64,000 bases of DNA from Enoplolaimus lenunculus. Lineage: Eukaryota > Nematoda > Enoplea > Enoplida > Thoracostomopsidae. The stretch lies in the NCBI GenBank assembly GCA_030248215.1, contig JASANG010001567.1:162898-226897 (forward strand), given 5' to 3'. A program made the translations under genes and the position numbers. Under the pieces are notes generated by a model that was not told where the DNA came from, did not search any database, and worked only from the letters and a program-made list of their open reading frames with translations. Below, in pieces: positions 1-12,200 of this stretch. Each line of letters begins with the position of its first letter. The stretch's first letter is position 1.

Positions 1-532
1 CGAATATTGCCGATGTTGATTATTCGGTACATCGCTACATTTGAATAGATAATATAGATCAAAACCAAAATTTGGTGCTAAGGTTTATCATTAAAGTTGA
101 CTTAATTCTAATAGAAACTTCGGCTCGACCCTGTTCTTTATATTCTGTGGAAGGAGGCAGGCCTTTGACTTGGTAGTGGCAATGTAATTTTCAGCTGTTT
201 TGGTTTTGCGTTTCGAAACTTGAACCTGGTTTAGAGCTCAAAGCAATTAAACGCCGATAGCCGAATATCCTTTCAAAATGATTAAACGTAAAAAATTTTA
301 GCTGCGCAAAACAAAGCACAAAGCGATAGCCTTGGGTGCGGTTAGCTGAATAATCTGCCACATTTTGGTTTTCCTGAAACGTTTTTATTCTACGTTGGTT
401 CCCTTTGTCATAATATTATGTTTGCTTGCATTGTACATATATGTACTGTAGTATAACAAACTACATAATAGTAGCGTCAGAGACCACGATAACCACTTTC
501 TGTGTGTTTGCATAGCTTGCTGTTATAGCTAC
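1..532. other. No gene recognised
   Basis: No exon I can support. A short open stretch after an AG at about 310 (LRKTKHKA in one frame) could belong to the gene that continues at 1041, but its phase does not fit that exon. Confidence 0.3.
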
Positions 533-905
533 CAGGGTGCAACCGGAATTCCGGTTCCGGCATTTTTTCACCTTCCGGTTCCGGTAAATTTTTACCGGAT
601 TTAAAAATTCCGGTGTTATAATTTGGCCGTTTTTTTAACTTTGCTAATCTTTAAGAATCTCTTTAGAAAGCTACTTGTATTCCGAATATAAGCCATTGAT
701 GGTGGATTTCACTTCAGTCGACGACGAAAATCTAAAATACAACTAATAAAATAAATATCTATGTTCGACTAAGGTTATTTCATAAATAATAGAGCAAAAA
801 ATAAGATTAAAATGAAATTTTTGGTGAAATGCATTTTTCACTTTCCGGTTCCGGTAAAATTTTCAAATTCCGGTTCCGGTAAATTGTAATTCCGGTTGCA
901 CCCTG
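533..905. mobile_element. hAT-like MITE, CAGGGTGCAACCGG family, full copy
   Basis: A 373-bp non-coding element. It starts CAGGGTGCAACCGGAATT and ends with the inverted form (AATTCCGGTTGCACCCTG). Inside each end lie several TTCCGGTTCCGG repeats. The flanks are ATAGCTAC at 525-532 and ATAGTTAC at 906-913, an 8-bp target duplication with one mismatch. A CAGGG terminus with an 8-bp duplication is the hAT superfamily signature. A close relative lies at 13235-13591. Confidence 0.8.
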
Positions 906-1040
906 ATAGTTACTGTAAGAGTTGTTAGTATATACTGTTCCGATGGGACGTAAAAATACTGGAACTGGAGGAAGGTAATTTAACAATTGTGAAAGGCAAC
1001 TTAACAATAATGTAAATTTTTAATTCTTTGTTTACTATAG

Positions 1041-3617
1041 ACGAGATACGGTGAAAATCGAAGGAACGGTCATAGAAAAAACTTTGTCTGAAACGAAAAC
1101 ACGTTTCCACATAATACCGAGAAAGCAGTTCAAAAACTTGTTCTGTAAGTGTTGCTTAATATGTTTGTAAATCTGCTTTATGTTGTTTTATCATTTAAGC
1201 AAAGTTCTAATTGGCGTCCTGATCGGAATTATATGTTGCTATAAGCTTATTAAACCATGTCGTGCTTTAATATTTTGCGTATGGACGTTTCGAAAGTACA
1301 GTCACACACAGAATTCAATGCCTGGCCGTTACTGTACGTAGCGTTATCCTTGACAACTACATACCGTTGCGACTGTACATAGCTTGTTAATGATTTATGT
1401 CACGGTTTCAGTAGAAAGAATTCCGTTGAATGTAATACGCATCAATTCCATAAAGTTACCGAAGCCTTTGCCTGCCGTTCACGATACGTCGAATGCTGTG
1501 TAAACGGAATATGCAGTGATACTACAGTTTGATTGACCAATTTCAAAAAAATGTTTCATGTATCTTTCAATAAATATACCATACGCTGAAGAGCGACGTC
1601 ATCATGCTTTAAGAATTTTAGATCTCTTATTTTGCAGATTTTTTATAATGTTTCACCCGTACTGGCTGGTAATTTAGTGTGCTTTGGAATTTTATCTTGA
1701 GACGTGTTAGTTTAAAAAGTATTGTTTTAACCTGAGATGTTTATTGAATGAATAGAATACTTTGGTTAGCCCTCATAACTATAACGGAGGATATTACATA
1801 CTGTGAGGGGCGAGCCCTTTGTTCGCTGGACTATAATAGAATAAACTTTGCTTTGGTTTATTTGCTGAAGCTTAGTTATAGGCTTGTTCTTACGCAGATG
1901 TTTAGATTAAAGAATATGCTTATAACAGAAATCGACCGCATACTAATTTTACCGGATACCGGAACCAAAGCCGGATAGTAAATTTTGTGCCGGGGCCGGA
2001 TGTTTACTGGATGTAGGATGGAAATATGTACATTGTTGGAAGTATTGGGATCGTGCAAAATTATGCCTTTTGGCTTGGATTTCTTATTCCATGTCAGTGC
2101 CCAGTCTGGACTTGCCTGGAACTGGAGTCGCTGCAAAATATAGTAGTTCGACGTGTAAAAAGCAGTTTTGTGATATTTAGAACCGCAACCGCAATTATCG
2201 AGTACCCGGAGGTTTGTACCGGATATCGGAACCGGATACAGATGTCGGATTTTTGCCGGATATTAAACCGGAACAAAATAACCGGTCGATCCCTTGCTTA
2301 TACTACTGTCACGCCCCTCATAGTAACATTGGCCATTATAACAATTAAATTTAGTCTTTTTTATATTGAATGCCATACCCCAGTAAATTTTATTGTCTCG
2401 TGGTTTGTAGAGTTTCATAGGTTGTTCAATTGTATTAAACGCGCATAGTGCAGTATTTCAAACCAGAATTCTACTGATTCACATATTTTGGTTAATGCAC
2501 GGTTGAGAGCCAGTGCAGCATATATCAACTCCCTTAAAAATTAACTCTTCCAGTCAATATGTATAATTTTGACTTTCCAAGGTTTTAGCGAACATTTACT
2601 CGTTTGTTTTGGAACTCTGATTCCTTTAAAACCCGTTTTGGATAAATTATTTTATCGCATCCCCGTATTTACAAACAGTCAATGAATAAAGGGTGCAAAA
2701 TGGGAAACTTTTTATTTGACTGATTCATTTTTAACGAATTAGCTCTGTTTCGGCTAAAATGAAATTTTTCGTGTTACGACAACAATTTGTCTTCGCCTTT
2801 GATCTGGACATCGTTAGGGGCAATTGTGTAAAGCTCAAATAATTCAAAATATCGCTAAATTGCCTATATTCGTATTCACTTATGTCTTTGCTGGTATTAG
2901 TATTATTCCGTCTTCCACTTTATGGATTATTAGCACTGGAGTGAATTAAATGGCCAATGAGAAACTGATGTTGCAGGTGCTTAAAAACATCGCGAGACTC
3001 GGGTGTTAGACGGCAATACGATACAAATTGACATAGGAAACAGAAGTCAAAAGCCTGCAGGTTAAAAATCCATGTTTATAGTCATAATTAGGGAATTATA
3101 ATCTTATATGAAGGGAGCTAATATTATAGATATAATATTGACTGGCGGAGTCAAAATTATATATAATATTGACTGGGTAGTTGATTTCACTGGACAGTTA
3201 AGTAGTTTCTGCAGGAGTTACGCTTTAGCATTAGATAAGTATTTTGCCTAGGCTAAGGAATATATTTTCTTACGCTGAGACTTATGTTAGCGAAAATTGT
3301 TATCAACTTGCTTTGAAATGACAGGTTTTGCATAGGCAACTAAAGCTGTACATCCAAACTATCGCGTATGGCATACGAAGTCATTGTCCTTGTTTTAGTT
3401 TCTTCCTACATTAGTGAAATTTGTGAGCATTGCGGTATGAGCTGTTTCTACTTTTCAGTCAGAAAATCTGCTGGGTCCCAAGCTCCCTGAACTAAGCGGT
3501 TTCAATGCAGACCGCCAAAAACACAGTATCAATAGTATTTTACTAAAAATTTCAGGTGTTAATGAGCTGCTTAGTATGGGCGGTTTAAGAGTCGGCAGTC
3601 CCTTGTGTTGTAAGTAA
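1041..3617 (+). CDS. Unrecognised protein, 3'-terminal exons
   Basis: Four segments join with matching phases: 1041-1144 (donor gtaagt, phase 1), 1412-1499 (phase 2), 2743-2827 (donor gtaaag, phase 0) and 3459-3617 ending in TAA. They read RDTVKIEGTVIEKTLSETK..., then LERIPLNVIRINSIKLPKPL..., then SVSAKMKFFVLRQQFVFAFD..., then SENLLGPKLPELSGF... with C-terminus GSPLCCK. If the third donor is not used, that exon ends at its own stop (2840-2842), and the 3459 exon would belong to something else. I considered the RNase P subunit POP4, because of the ETK..F.II..K pattern, but the match fails further on. The first exon starts in the second half of a codon, so at least one upstream exon exists, possibly before the window. 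Codon use and splice sites look genuine; the exon assignment is provisional. Confidence 0.35.
1945..2290. mobile_element. CCGG-rich MITE
   Basis: Non-coding element full of ACCGGATA and CCGGAACC motifs in both orientations. It ends ATAACCGGTCGATCC. A relative at 9181-9553 has the same CCGGATATTA start and GGTCGATCC end. It lies in an intron of the gene that ends at 3617. Confidence 0.5.
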
Positions 3618-4028
3618 AAAAAGCGCCCATACCGCACTGCTGTATAAATGTGGGGGGAAACTTTTTTGTGACGGGGGAACTAAACAAGTAAACAAATTAT
3701 TATATGGCCGTAAAATATCGGAACTTCTCACATTGGGCAAAACTAAAAATTTGTTTTGTTTGCTTAACGAATACGGATGTCCAGCTAGTCTACCGCCATA
3801 TGGTAATATAATAATACCAGTACGGATATGTTTTGCCAGAAACGGATGTATCTACAAAATGCTGTGTGAAATGTTTCAGAATAAGGCGCATTTGGAAATT
3901 GAATATTTTAACTTCATTTATGTGTTACTGTACCTGACATCGATAATACGTAATTACTTATATTTTGGTTACATGCCATGGTTAGTGCTTTTTAGAAATT
4001 ATCGACAAAGTATTATTTTTATTTCGTT
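3618..4028. other. Intergenic, nothing recognised
   Basis: Follows the stop of the upstream gene. A 113-codon reading frame (3733-4074) runs into the next MITE, shows no recognisable domain and is probably chance. Confidence 0.4.
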
Positions 4029-4199
4029 GACCCATGTAAAGATCAGGACGGAACGTTTTTCTGCAAGACTGTAATAGAGTAAGCTTAAGCGTTAGACTAA
4101 TATTTTGCTTAGGCATGGGCTTAGGTATAAGCACATTCTTTCTTATAGGCTTACAAATATGTTTATGCTAGTGTTACGGCCCTGTTCTATACATTGGCC
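4029..4199. mobile_element. TTAGGC-type MITE, family 1
   Basis: Starts GACCCATGTAAAGATCAGG and ends CCTGTTCTATACATTGGCC, imperfect inverted termini. The interior contains AGTAAGCTTAAGC, TTAGACTA and GCTTAGGC-like hexamers shared by all copies of this family in the window. Confidence 0.75.
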
Positions 4200-4277
4200 C
4201 GTTAGCTGATATAGTTTCTGAATCTAGCAAGCAATGCTCTGGGCTTTAAAGTTTGTATGTAAACTATTGGTTTATTG

Positions 4278-5031
4278 TTGAGCGAAGCGATTCGCGAAGC
4301 GTTTTATGTTTTGTACTTGGGGGTCGAAAGGTGGATGTCCGTCCGTCCGTCTGTCCGTCCGAAAAGAATCTCAGGAACGACTGAACCGATTTTGATAAAC
4401 TTTTTTTTGTTTGAAAGCCAATTATTCTGGGGTGTTAACCTCGCATTGGGGTTTTAAAATTTTAAGCCGTTTATTAGCTAGAGGCTAATTTGCATAATTA
4501 ATTAAGCCTAAATTAGGACTTCCACAATATTTCACTAATTATTACAGTTAGAAGCAATCTAATTTTAGCATTAAAGGGTTTTGGGTGCGAGGAATCTGCG
4601 TAGACTGTTTACAAACGTCCAAAACCGATAATTGAGCCGTTAGCTAATAAATAATTTGCATATTAGCATAGTTTATAAGCCTAAATTAAGACTTTTTACA
4701 ATATTTCACTAATTATTAAGGTTAAAAGCAATATAATTTCAGCACTAAAGGGTTTTTTGTTGCGAGGAATTTGAATAAATAGTTTATAAACATCCAAAAC
4801 CGATAATCGAATAATTAGCTAATAACTAATTTGCATATTAGCTTAATTGACAAGACAAAATCAGGACATTTTAAATTATTCCAAAAATTATAGAGTGGCT
4901 GAGGGTTTTTGGGTGCGAGGAATCTGAGGAAATTGCTTACAAACCTCCAAAACCGATAAATGAACAGTTAGCTAACAACTAATTTGCATATTACCTTAAT
5001 TGCTTACGTGCGTTCGAGCTTCGCTCAATAA
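4278..5031. mobile_element. Long foldback element, copy 1
   Basis: Bounded by TTGAGCGAAGCG on the left and GAGCTTCGCTCAATA on the right, inverted ends. Just inside the left end is a GTCCGTCCGTCTGTCCGTCC tract followed by AAAAGAATCTCAGGAAC. The rest is diverged modules of roughly 230-250 bp. Each has CTAATTTGCATATTAG, a GGGTTTTTGGGTGCGAGGAA motif and CAAACCTCCAAAACCGATA. No protein frame of note. A second, longer copy starts at 5092. Confidence 0.65.
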
Positions 5032-5091
5032 ACGTAATCCCACTACGACTGGTGTAATTTTTTAATGTTACTATGAAGTTTTCATGTGGTT

Positions 5092-6176
5092 ATTGAGCGA
5101 AGCGAAACTCCGATATGTTTTGTACTTGGGGGTCGAAAGGTGGATGTCCGTCCGTCCGTCTGTCCGTCCGAAAAGAATCTCAGGAACCTCTGGACCGATT
5201 TTGATAAACTTTTTTTGTTTGAAAGCCAATTATCCTGGGGTGTTAACCTCGCATTGGGGTTTTAAAATTGCAAGCCGTTTAGTAGTATCTACAGGCTAAT
5301 TTGCATAATTAATGAAGCCTAAATTAGGACTTTCCACAATATATCACTAATTATTACAGTTAGAAGCAATCTAATTTTAGCATTAAAGGGTTTTTGGGTG
5401 CGAGGAATCTGCGTAGACTGTTTACAAACCTCCAAAACCGATACTTGAGCAGCTAGCTAAAGGATAATTTGCATATTAGCATAGTTTATAAGCCTAAATT
5501 AGGACTTTTTACAATATTTCACTAATTATTATGGTTAAAAGCAATATAATTTCAGCAGTAAAGGGTTTTTAGGTGCGAGGAATTTGAATAAATTGTTTAC
5601 AAACATCCAAAACCGATAGTTGAATAGTTAGCTAATATCTAATTTGCATATATTAGCTTAATTGACAAGACAAAATTAGGTTTTTTTATTATTTCAATAA
5701 TCCTTAGGGTTTACTGAAGGTTTTTTGGTGCGAGGAATCTGAATAAATTGTTTACAAACCTCCAAAACCGATAATTGAGTAGTTAGCTAATAGATAATTT
5801 GCATATAAGCATAATTGATAAGCCTAAAGCAGGCGTTTTTACAACGTTTCACTAATTATTAGGGTTACAAGCAATCTAATTTCAGCAATAATGGGTTTTC
5901 GGGTGCGAGGAATCGGAATAAATCGCCTACAAACCTTTAAAAGCGATTATCAAATAGTTAGCTAATGGCTAATTTGCATATTTGCTTAATTGACGAGACA
6001 AAATTAGGACTTTTTAAATTATTCCAATAATTATTAGGGTGGCTGAAGGGTTTTTGGGTGCGAGGAACTGAGGAAATTGCTTAAAAACCTCCAAAACCGA
6101 TATATGAATAGTTAGCTAATAACTATTTTGCATGTTACCTTAATTGCTTACGTGTGTTCGAGCTTCGATCAATAAA
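5092..6176. mobile_element. Long foldback element, copy 2
   Basis: Same family and orientation as the element at 4278, from ATTGAGCGAAGCG to GAGCTTCGATCAATAAA. It has the same CCGTCCGTCTGTCCG tract but more copies of the internal module. Both copies are followed by AACGTA(A/G)TCCCACTACGACTGG, so the end may lie slightly further out. It ends about 95 bp before the first RAD54 exon found. Confidence 0.65.
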
Positions 6177-6272
6177 CGTAGTCCCACTACGACTGGTGGT
6201 TTCTTTTGTTAGAAAACTCATGTATTGTGGTATTTCGCTATTTATTGATATTGTCTTGGTTTTTAATTCCAG

Positions 6273-9200
6273 CGACGCAGTTCAGCTCCTAGCAAGATAC
6301 GTAGCGACGCTGGGGCTGTGTCACTGGCAGTTATACGATCAGGTGAAGTCAAAGATGCCAATATGTCCGCTAACACAAACCTCGATGAAGTTGAAAATAT
6401 TCATGCAAAACTGCGAGTTATGAAGGTAGGAATTGGTCCACGTTGTTGTGAGTTCAAGAGTATAAGTCGTGGTCGAATGCATTAATGTTAATCAAAAAAC
6501 TTCTTAAAGCAGTGAGTTTTTCAAACAAACTAATAATTAAATCAAGCTGCATGCTTGAATGTTAAGGATTTTAAAACAATCAAAAAATTAAGGTACTTTT
6601 GATTACTAGCTGTTAATATGTGGTATACAGAATGTGCGATATGGTTGTATGCTGTAGCGTCGGCAATTTGTGCTTATTTATTTTCAGAAAGTTGTTCCTT
6701 CAAAACGATGTTTGCCGCATTATGATCGAAACGATTTTGCGTCGCCGTTTCGGAAACCTTTGAAGCTTTCACCTTCTTCACCGTTGACGAAAAGCAAGTG
6801 TTCCGGTGAACGTAGTCGAACAGATGGCGAAAATTGCAGTGGATCTAGTCAACATGTGTGTTCATTGTGTGCATTTACGGCTAAATCAGGGAGCAACTGG
6901 ATATTCTGTTACGTTTTAATATTCGCCTGAAATCCGTCATCCGGCTTCGTTATGCGGTATAAACCTACTGGATCATCTCAGATATCCACGGTTGTAGGCA
7001 ACGTTTTTATGGTCAAAAATATGTGCTCGAGTAAACCAAAAACAAAGACGCTCAGTGAAAAATAAAATTTAGATTATGATTTTATCACCTCGTAACACTA
7101 TGTAACAGGGCGTAGCCTGAGGGTTATGGTGGTCTAGACCTATAATCCTGAACCAAAATGTATGTTTGCAACTGTTGTAAAGGGATCAGTTTTAAATTGA
7201 AACTGGTGTCTGGCTCGCTCGTCTGGTTGCGCTTTACACGATGAAGCTCGGTAAATTAAGCATTTTTGCTGCAATTATATTTCTTCCATGTCAAGAAATT
7301 TTAATTTTGCACTGAAGTAAAGTGAAAAATATGCTCTAGCAATCTTAGTTCAGTAAATGTATTACTATTGCGCAAATCAAAACAACTCTCAACACTAGCG
7401 CTCAAAGTTCAGAAGCTATATCTGGCGTAGCATATTGTTTGGTAAAAAATTATTAGCTAAACAGGTGTTGTTTTCGGTATCAGCTAAGTTAATATTCTGT
7501 CGCTACATGGATTAGAAATTACATACGTAATACATATGTAAGGAAATTTGTTGGTTCTTTTACCAGTACTCAAAGAGTTGTTGTTCAAACAAATCGTTAT
7601 ATTAGTCGATTCGAAATTCAATGACTAATTTGAGCATTTTCTTAATGGCTAACTTTCGAAGACGAGATACGTTTGTGACATGGCCTTTTGAAACGAGAAT
7701 TGATATTTGATTAGCCTTGTACGTACTGGGTTGCATTTATATTTAAATAGAGTTCTGGAAGCCAAGCCATTGAGTCACAGTTATTGCTCACAAGTGAATT
7801 GTTCCATATTTTTAAGTACCATTTCTTTGTATATGCGCTTTCAGCTGGAGGTTGTACAGCATAATATTATTATAGGAAGCCCTGATACTCAGCATTTTAT
7901 CGAAACCGTTCAAAGTCCCGATACCAAATTATGAAGGTTGGTTGATCTGCTTTATGAAATAATCCGCGCTTCTGCTCTTATCCTGACTCATCGTTTTCTT
8001 ATTTATGTTCTTATTTTTATAATTTTCCTCTAACAAGCCGGTTTTTATGGGCAGCTTCAGTGTATATTGTGTTTCGTTTATGATACAATTAATGTTGGTA
8101 AAACGTTCAGTTAGGTCCAACTTATGGTATACTGGTGTTATGCTTGACAACACGTTTTGTGTCCACAGATGAGTTTTTGCATTTGTTTCATTTGCTATCT
8201 AGTCTGTGGATAACTGAGAGTGGAAACAAAATTTCGGTTCCACTGTCAGGTATCCACAGACTAGATAGCAAATGAAACAAATGCAAAAACTCATCTGTGG
8301 ACACAAAACGTGTTGTCAAGCATAACACCAGTATACCATAAGTTGGACCTAACTGAACGTTTTAGGTCCAACTTATGGTATACTGGTGTTATGCTTGACA
8401 ACACGTTTTGTGTCCACAGATGAGTTTTTGCATTTGTTTCATTTGCTATCTAGTCTGTGGATAACTGAGAGTGGAAACAAAATTTCGGTTCCACTGTCAG
8501 GTAAAAATTCAGTGCTTTTCAGTGTCCGGATTTGTATGACATTGTCACCTTTTCATAGTGGATTTCATTTTTTACTATAATTGTTGCTTATTTTTTCAGG
8601 AAGTTATGGCGCTCGCGTTCTTGGAATGCGTCGTTCTGGTGTACGTGTTGCATTGCACGATCCCTACGAGGAAGGCGCACTTGTGCTGTACACACCGCCT
8701 GAATTAACACCGGAAGAGGCCCTCAAGGTTGACTTGTAGGTTGCTTAGTGTCAAAACAATAGTAAACTACAGTGAAACGTTTTGTAGAAACAAGATAGTT
8801 AGCGCTGAACAAATTAAAATTGTGAAACTTGGAAATTGCATTACTTTAAATCACACAGTTTGCCTTTTCATGAGTCGTTGAAAAATTATGCTATTGAGTT
8901 TCTATTAATCATTACGAATGCTTACTTTTTTCTTTGTTCTTGTTCAACATTTCGATATCGAATGTCTGATAATTTAGATCCAAACAACTTGTTCACGTTG
9001 TTGTTGATCCGGTGATATCGAAAATATTGAGACCTCATCAGAGAGAGGTGAGTAGTTTACTTGTGGTAAAATATTCTAACATTGTTTGAAATTGTGTTTT
9101 TTGAAAAATGCCAGTGTGACTTTATTGCTGACAATTCACCGCTGTAGCGTTTAACAGATTGGGGTTACTATACAATTCATTAAGCGACCGGATATTAGTT

Positions 9201-12200
9201 TAACCGGAAGTTAAACCGGATAGTAATGTTTTCACCTGGACCGGATGTTAAGCGAATATAGCATCTAAATTGTACATTGTTTTGCTGTATTTTGGGTCGT
9301 ACATATATGTACTAATTTATAATTAATTGTTAGCTTGGATTACCTGTTTATTTCATACGTACGCTTTTTGGCTAGCTCGGAAATGCAGTCGCACTAAAAT
9401 GTCTAGTATTTCCGCACGTAAAAGCATCGTTATATTATTCGGAACCACCACAACCGCAAATATCTGGTAGCCGGTAGGCCGACAATGGATTCCTGCGTAC
9501 AGATGTCGGTTTTTTGCCGGCACTAAACCGAGACGGGATATCTGGTCGATCCATGCTAAACATGAATGCAACAACTAGCACATTATTTTCATATGCTTAC
9601 AATTATATTTAATGATAAACTGACAAATTTTACTCGCAATTGTTTCGTTTTGTACGTTTGCAGGGAGTTCGCTTTATGTACGACTGTGTTACTGGTAAAC
9701 AAATTGAAAACAGCTACGGTTGTATCATGGCGGACGAAATGGGGCTTGGAAAGACGTTGCAATGCATTACTTTGTTGTGGACTTTGTTGGTAACTTACTT
9801 TGGCCATCAATAACCAAAAGTTCGCTGTTTTTTGACATGATTACCCGACGTTTTAAGATGTTTTGAATTTTCTTGAGTCGTGCGTTGACATCAATGAACA
9901 ATTTATTCTAATTTATTTTTTAGTGATTGTGCTAATTTCCAATGATATTTCTTTTTGTTGAAGATGTTATGAATTTGGTGAATCGCAATTCCTTCTCCAA
10001 TGCCGGCATTGGCCTTGAGTTGACCTGAATTAAACTGACAAATTCTAAACTTTATTCCGGACTCATTTTAGTGTTCATAGCCGTTGTTTTGTTCGTAAAT
10101 GGTTATTTTGGTGTAGGTTTTTAGCGCCAAGGACCAGAGGCGGTTGGTACAATCACTCGGGCAGTCATTGTATCCCCGTCAAGTCTTGTCAAGGTAAATT
10201 GTGCTAAGAACATTATGATCAAAATATAAATTAGTGTTTTCACAGCCTGAAACGTAATGCAAGTTTTGCAGTTTCAACTGTTTCATGCAGCTGGATCAGG
10301 GCTATAAAATTTTGATTTAGATAAATTTTGTTTTGACTACAATAGTTTGAAAGAATGTTAATAACTTTTACTGTTTTATCGCATAATCGGTTTACGTATA
10401 CTTTACAGCAATAGCTCAGGCATTCGATGGATCCCAACGGAGTTGGGAACGTCTCCAACTCGGTGGCGAAATCCTCAGTAGTTGTACGTAGTAGTAAACC
10501 GGAACAGTTCGTACCAAAAGCTATACGTTTTAGTTTTTCAGTATACATTGTAGTGCATTTGAGTTTGCGTCATCGGTGCATTCTTTATATCATTAACAGA
10601 ATTGGGCATCTGAAATTAAAAAGTGGCTTGGCAGCCGTGTAAACACACTTGTTGTTGACAGTGGCACGAAAAAAGAAATTGATCTTAATTTAAGTGAGAC
10701 AAATTAACATTTTTATGGTATACTGGCTGTCAAAAGATTATATGAATTAAGATCGCTTGTGGCGAAGCATATTATGTATTTCGAGCGCGTCCGAATAGCA
10801 AAAATACGCCAGTCAAAATTTACATTGCTGTGTCGGAACCGGATATTAAGTCAATTCTAAGGTTTTAAACTTTTGGCACGGAATTTAGCAGCTATTTGTT
10901 GCAGTAATTTTGTATTGTTTTGTGTGTACACGGGTTTGAGTACATACTTTCGGGGTAACAAAGCCGAAATATCAGAGGCTTGTGACGAGTGCAGGTGTGA
11001 AGTGTGTAATTTAGTTTATTTTTATTTAAAGCGACATTTATGCGACAGAGCGGGCGTAGAATTGCGAGTCCAGTGTTGATCATCTCATACGAAACTCTTC
11101 GGCTTCACGCTAACGCACTGAAAGGTGACACGATTGGATTAATAATTTGTGATGAGGTAAATTTTAGTTTTTTATTTCTCGTTAATTGAAACCTGTTGGT
11201 GCAAATAATTGTTTTATAGCAATATCACTTTAATAATTTTAATCACGATTTTTTCAGCTTAGTATATGAAATTCAAAACCAGCGTGATGATGTTTTCTAA
11301 TGCAGTATTGATGTATTATGTTGAGGGTTTTTTATGTGTAATATCATTGTTGTTTTCTTTCAGGGTCATAGATTAAAGAATTGTGAAAACCAGACGTACA
11401 CAGCTTTGAGCGGGCTCGAGTGTAAACGAAGAGTTTTGTTGTCTGGAACACCGATTCAAAACGATTTACTAGAGTACTTTTCGCTTATTCATTTTGTGAA
11501 CACGGGAATTTTAGGTATATTTTCAAAGTTTACAAGTTGCTGTTGTTAGTTTTTGAAATTATTTAATGCGTTTCTGGCTTCATATACAACTATACTTCAA
11601 ACACGGCAGCAGATATTATTTTTATCATTATTATTATTATTATTCTTATTATTATTATTATAATTATTATTATTATTATTATTTAGCATTAAACTATGTA
11701 AGGTGCGGACTGGCGCAAGCCAACTAACATTGCGAGATGTATGTTTCCTGTTTTTCGTAAATCAAGACATTTCATCTGTTGCGACAGCAACCGTTATTTA
11801 GTTAAAAATAATAATCTAAGACGGTTTAAATTATGGAATGAAATGTAGTCTATGCCCTCAATTTGGTTTGTTTTGTTTTAGGGTCTGCCACGGAATTCAA
11901 AAGAAAGTTTGAGAACGCAATTCTGAAAGGTCGAGACTCTATGGCGTCAGAATCGCAAGTGAAGACAGGGCAACAAAAGCTTGAAGAGGTATTTCCATGT
12001 TAATAATATCTCCGCTTTTCCGTGTTAGCCGTTTCGTAGTGATTTGCAACTTACACATAATTTTCCCAGCCTGATTTTCTAAATCAAATTTACAATTTTA
12101 TCTCCTATATGTCTATACTGAATTGACAATTTCCTTATATTTTTCTCACCTCTGAATGGAGTTAAACAAGATTTCGCTCGCATTTTGTAGCAGTACTTCA

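Noticed and set aside
1041-1144. POP4 / RNase P subunit p29
   Set aside because: ETK..F.IIP..QFK looks similar at first, but the expected following residues and the C-terminal motif are absent once exons are joined.
2026-2448. 140-codon frame as a gene
   Set aside because: Most of it covers a CCGG-rich MITE and it has no recognisable domain or splice context.
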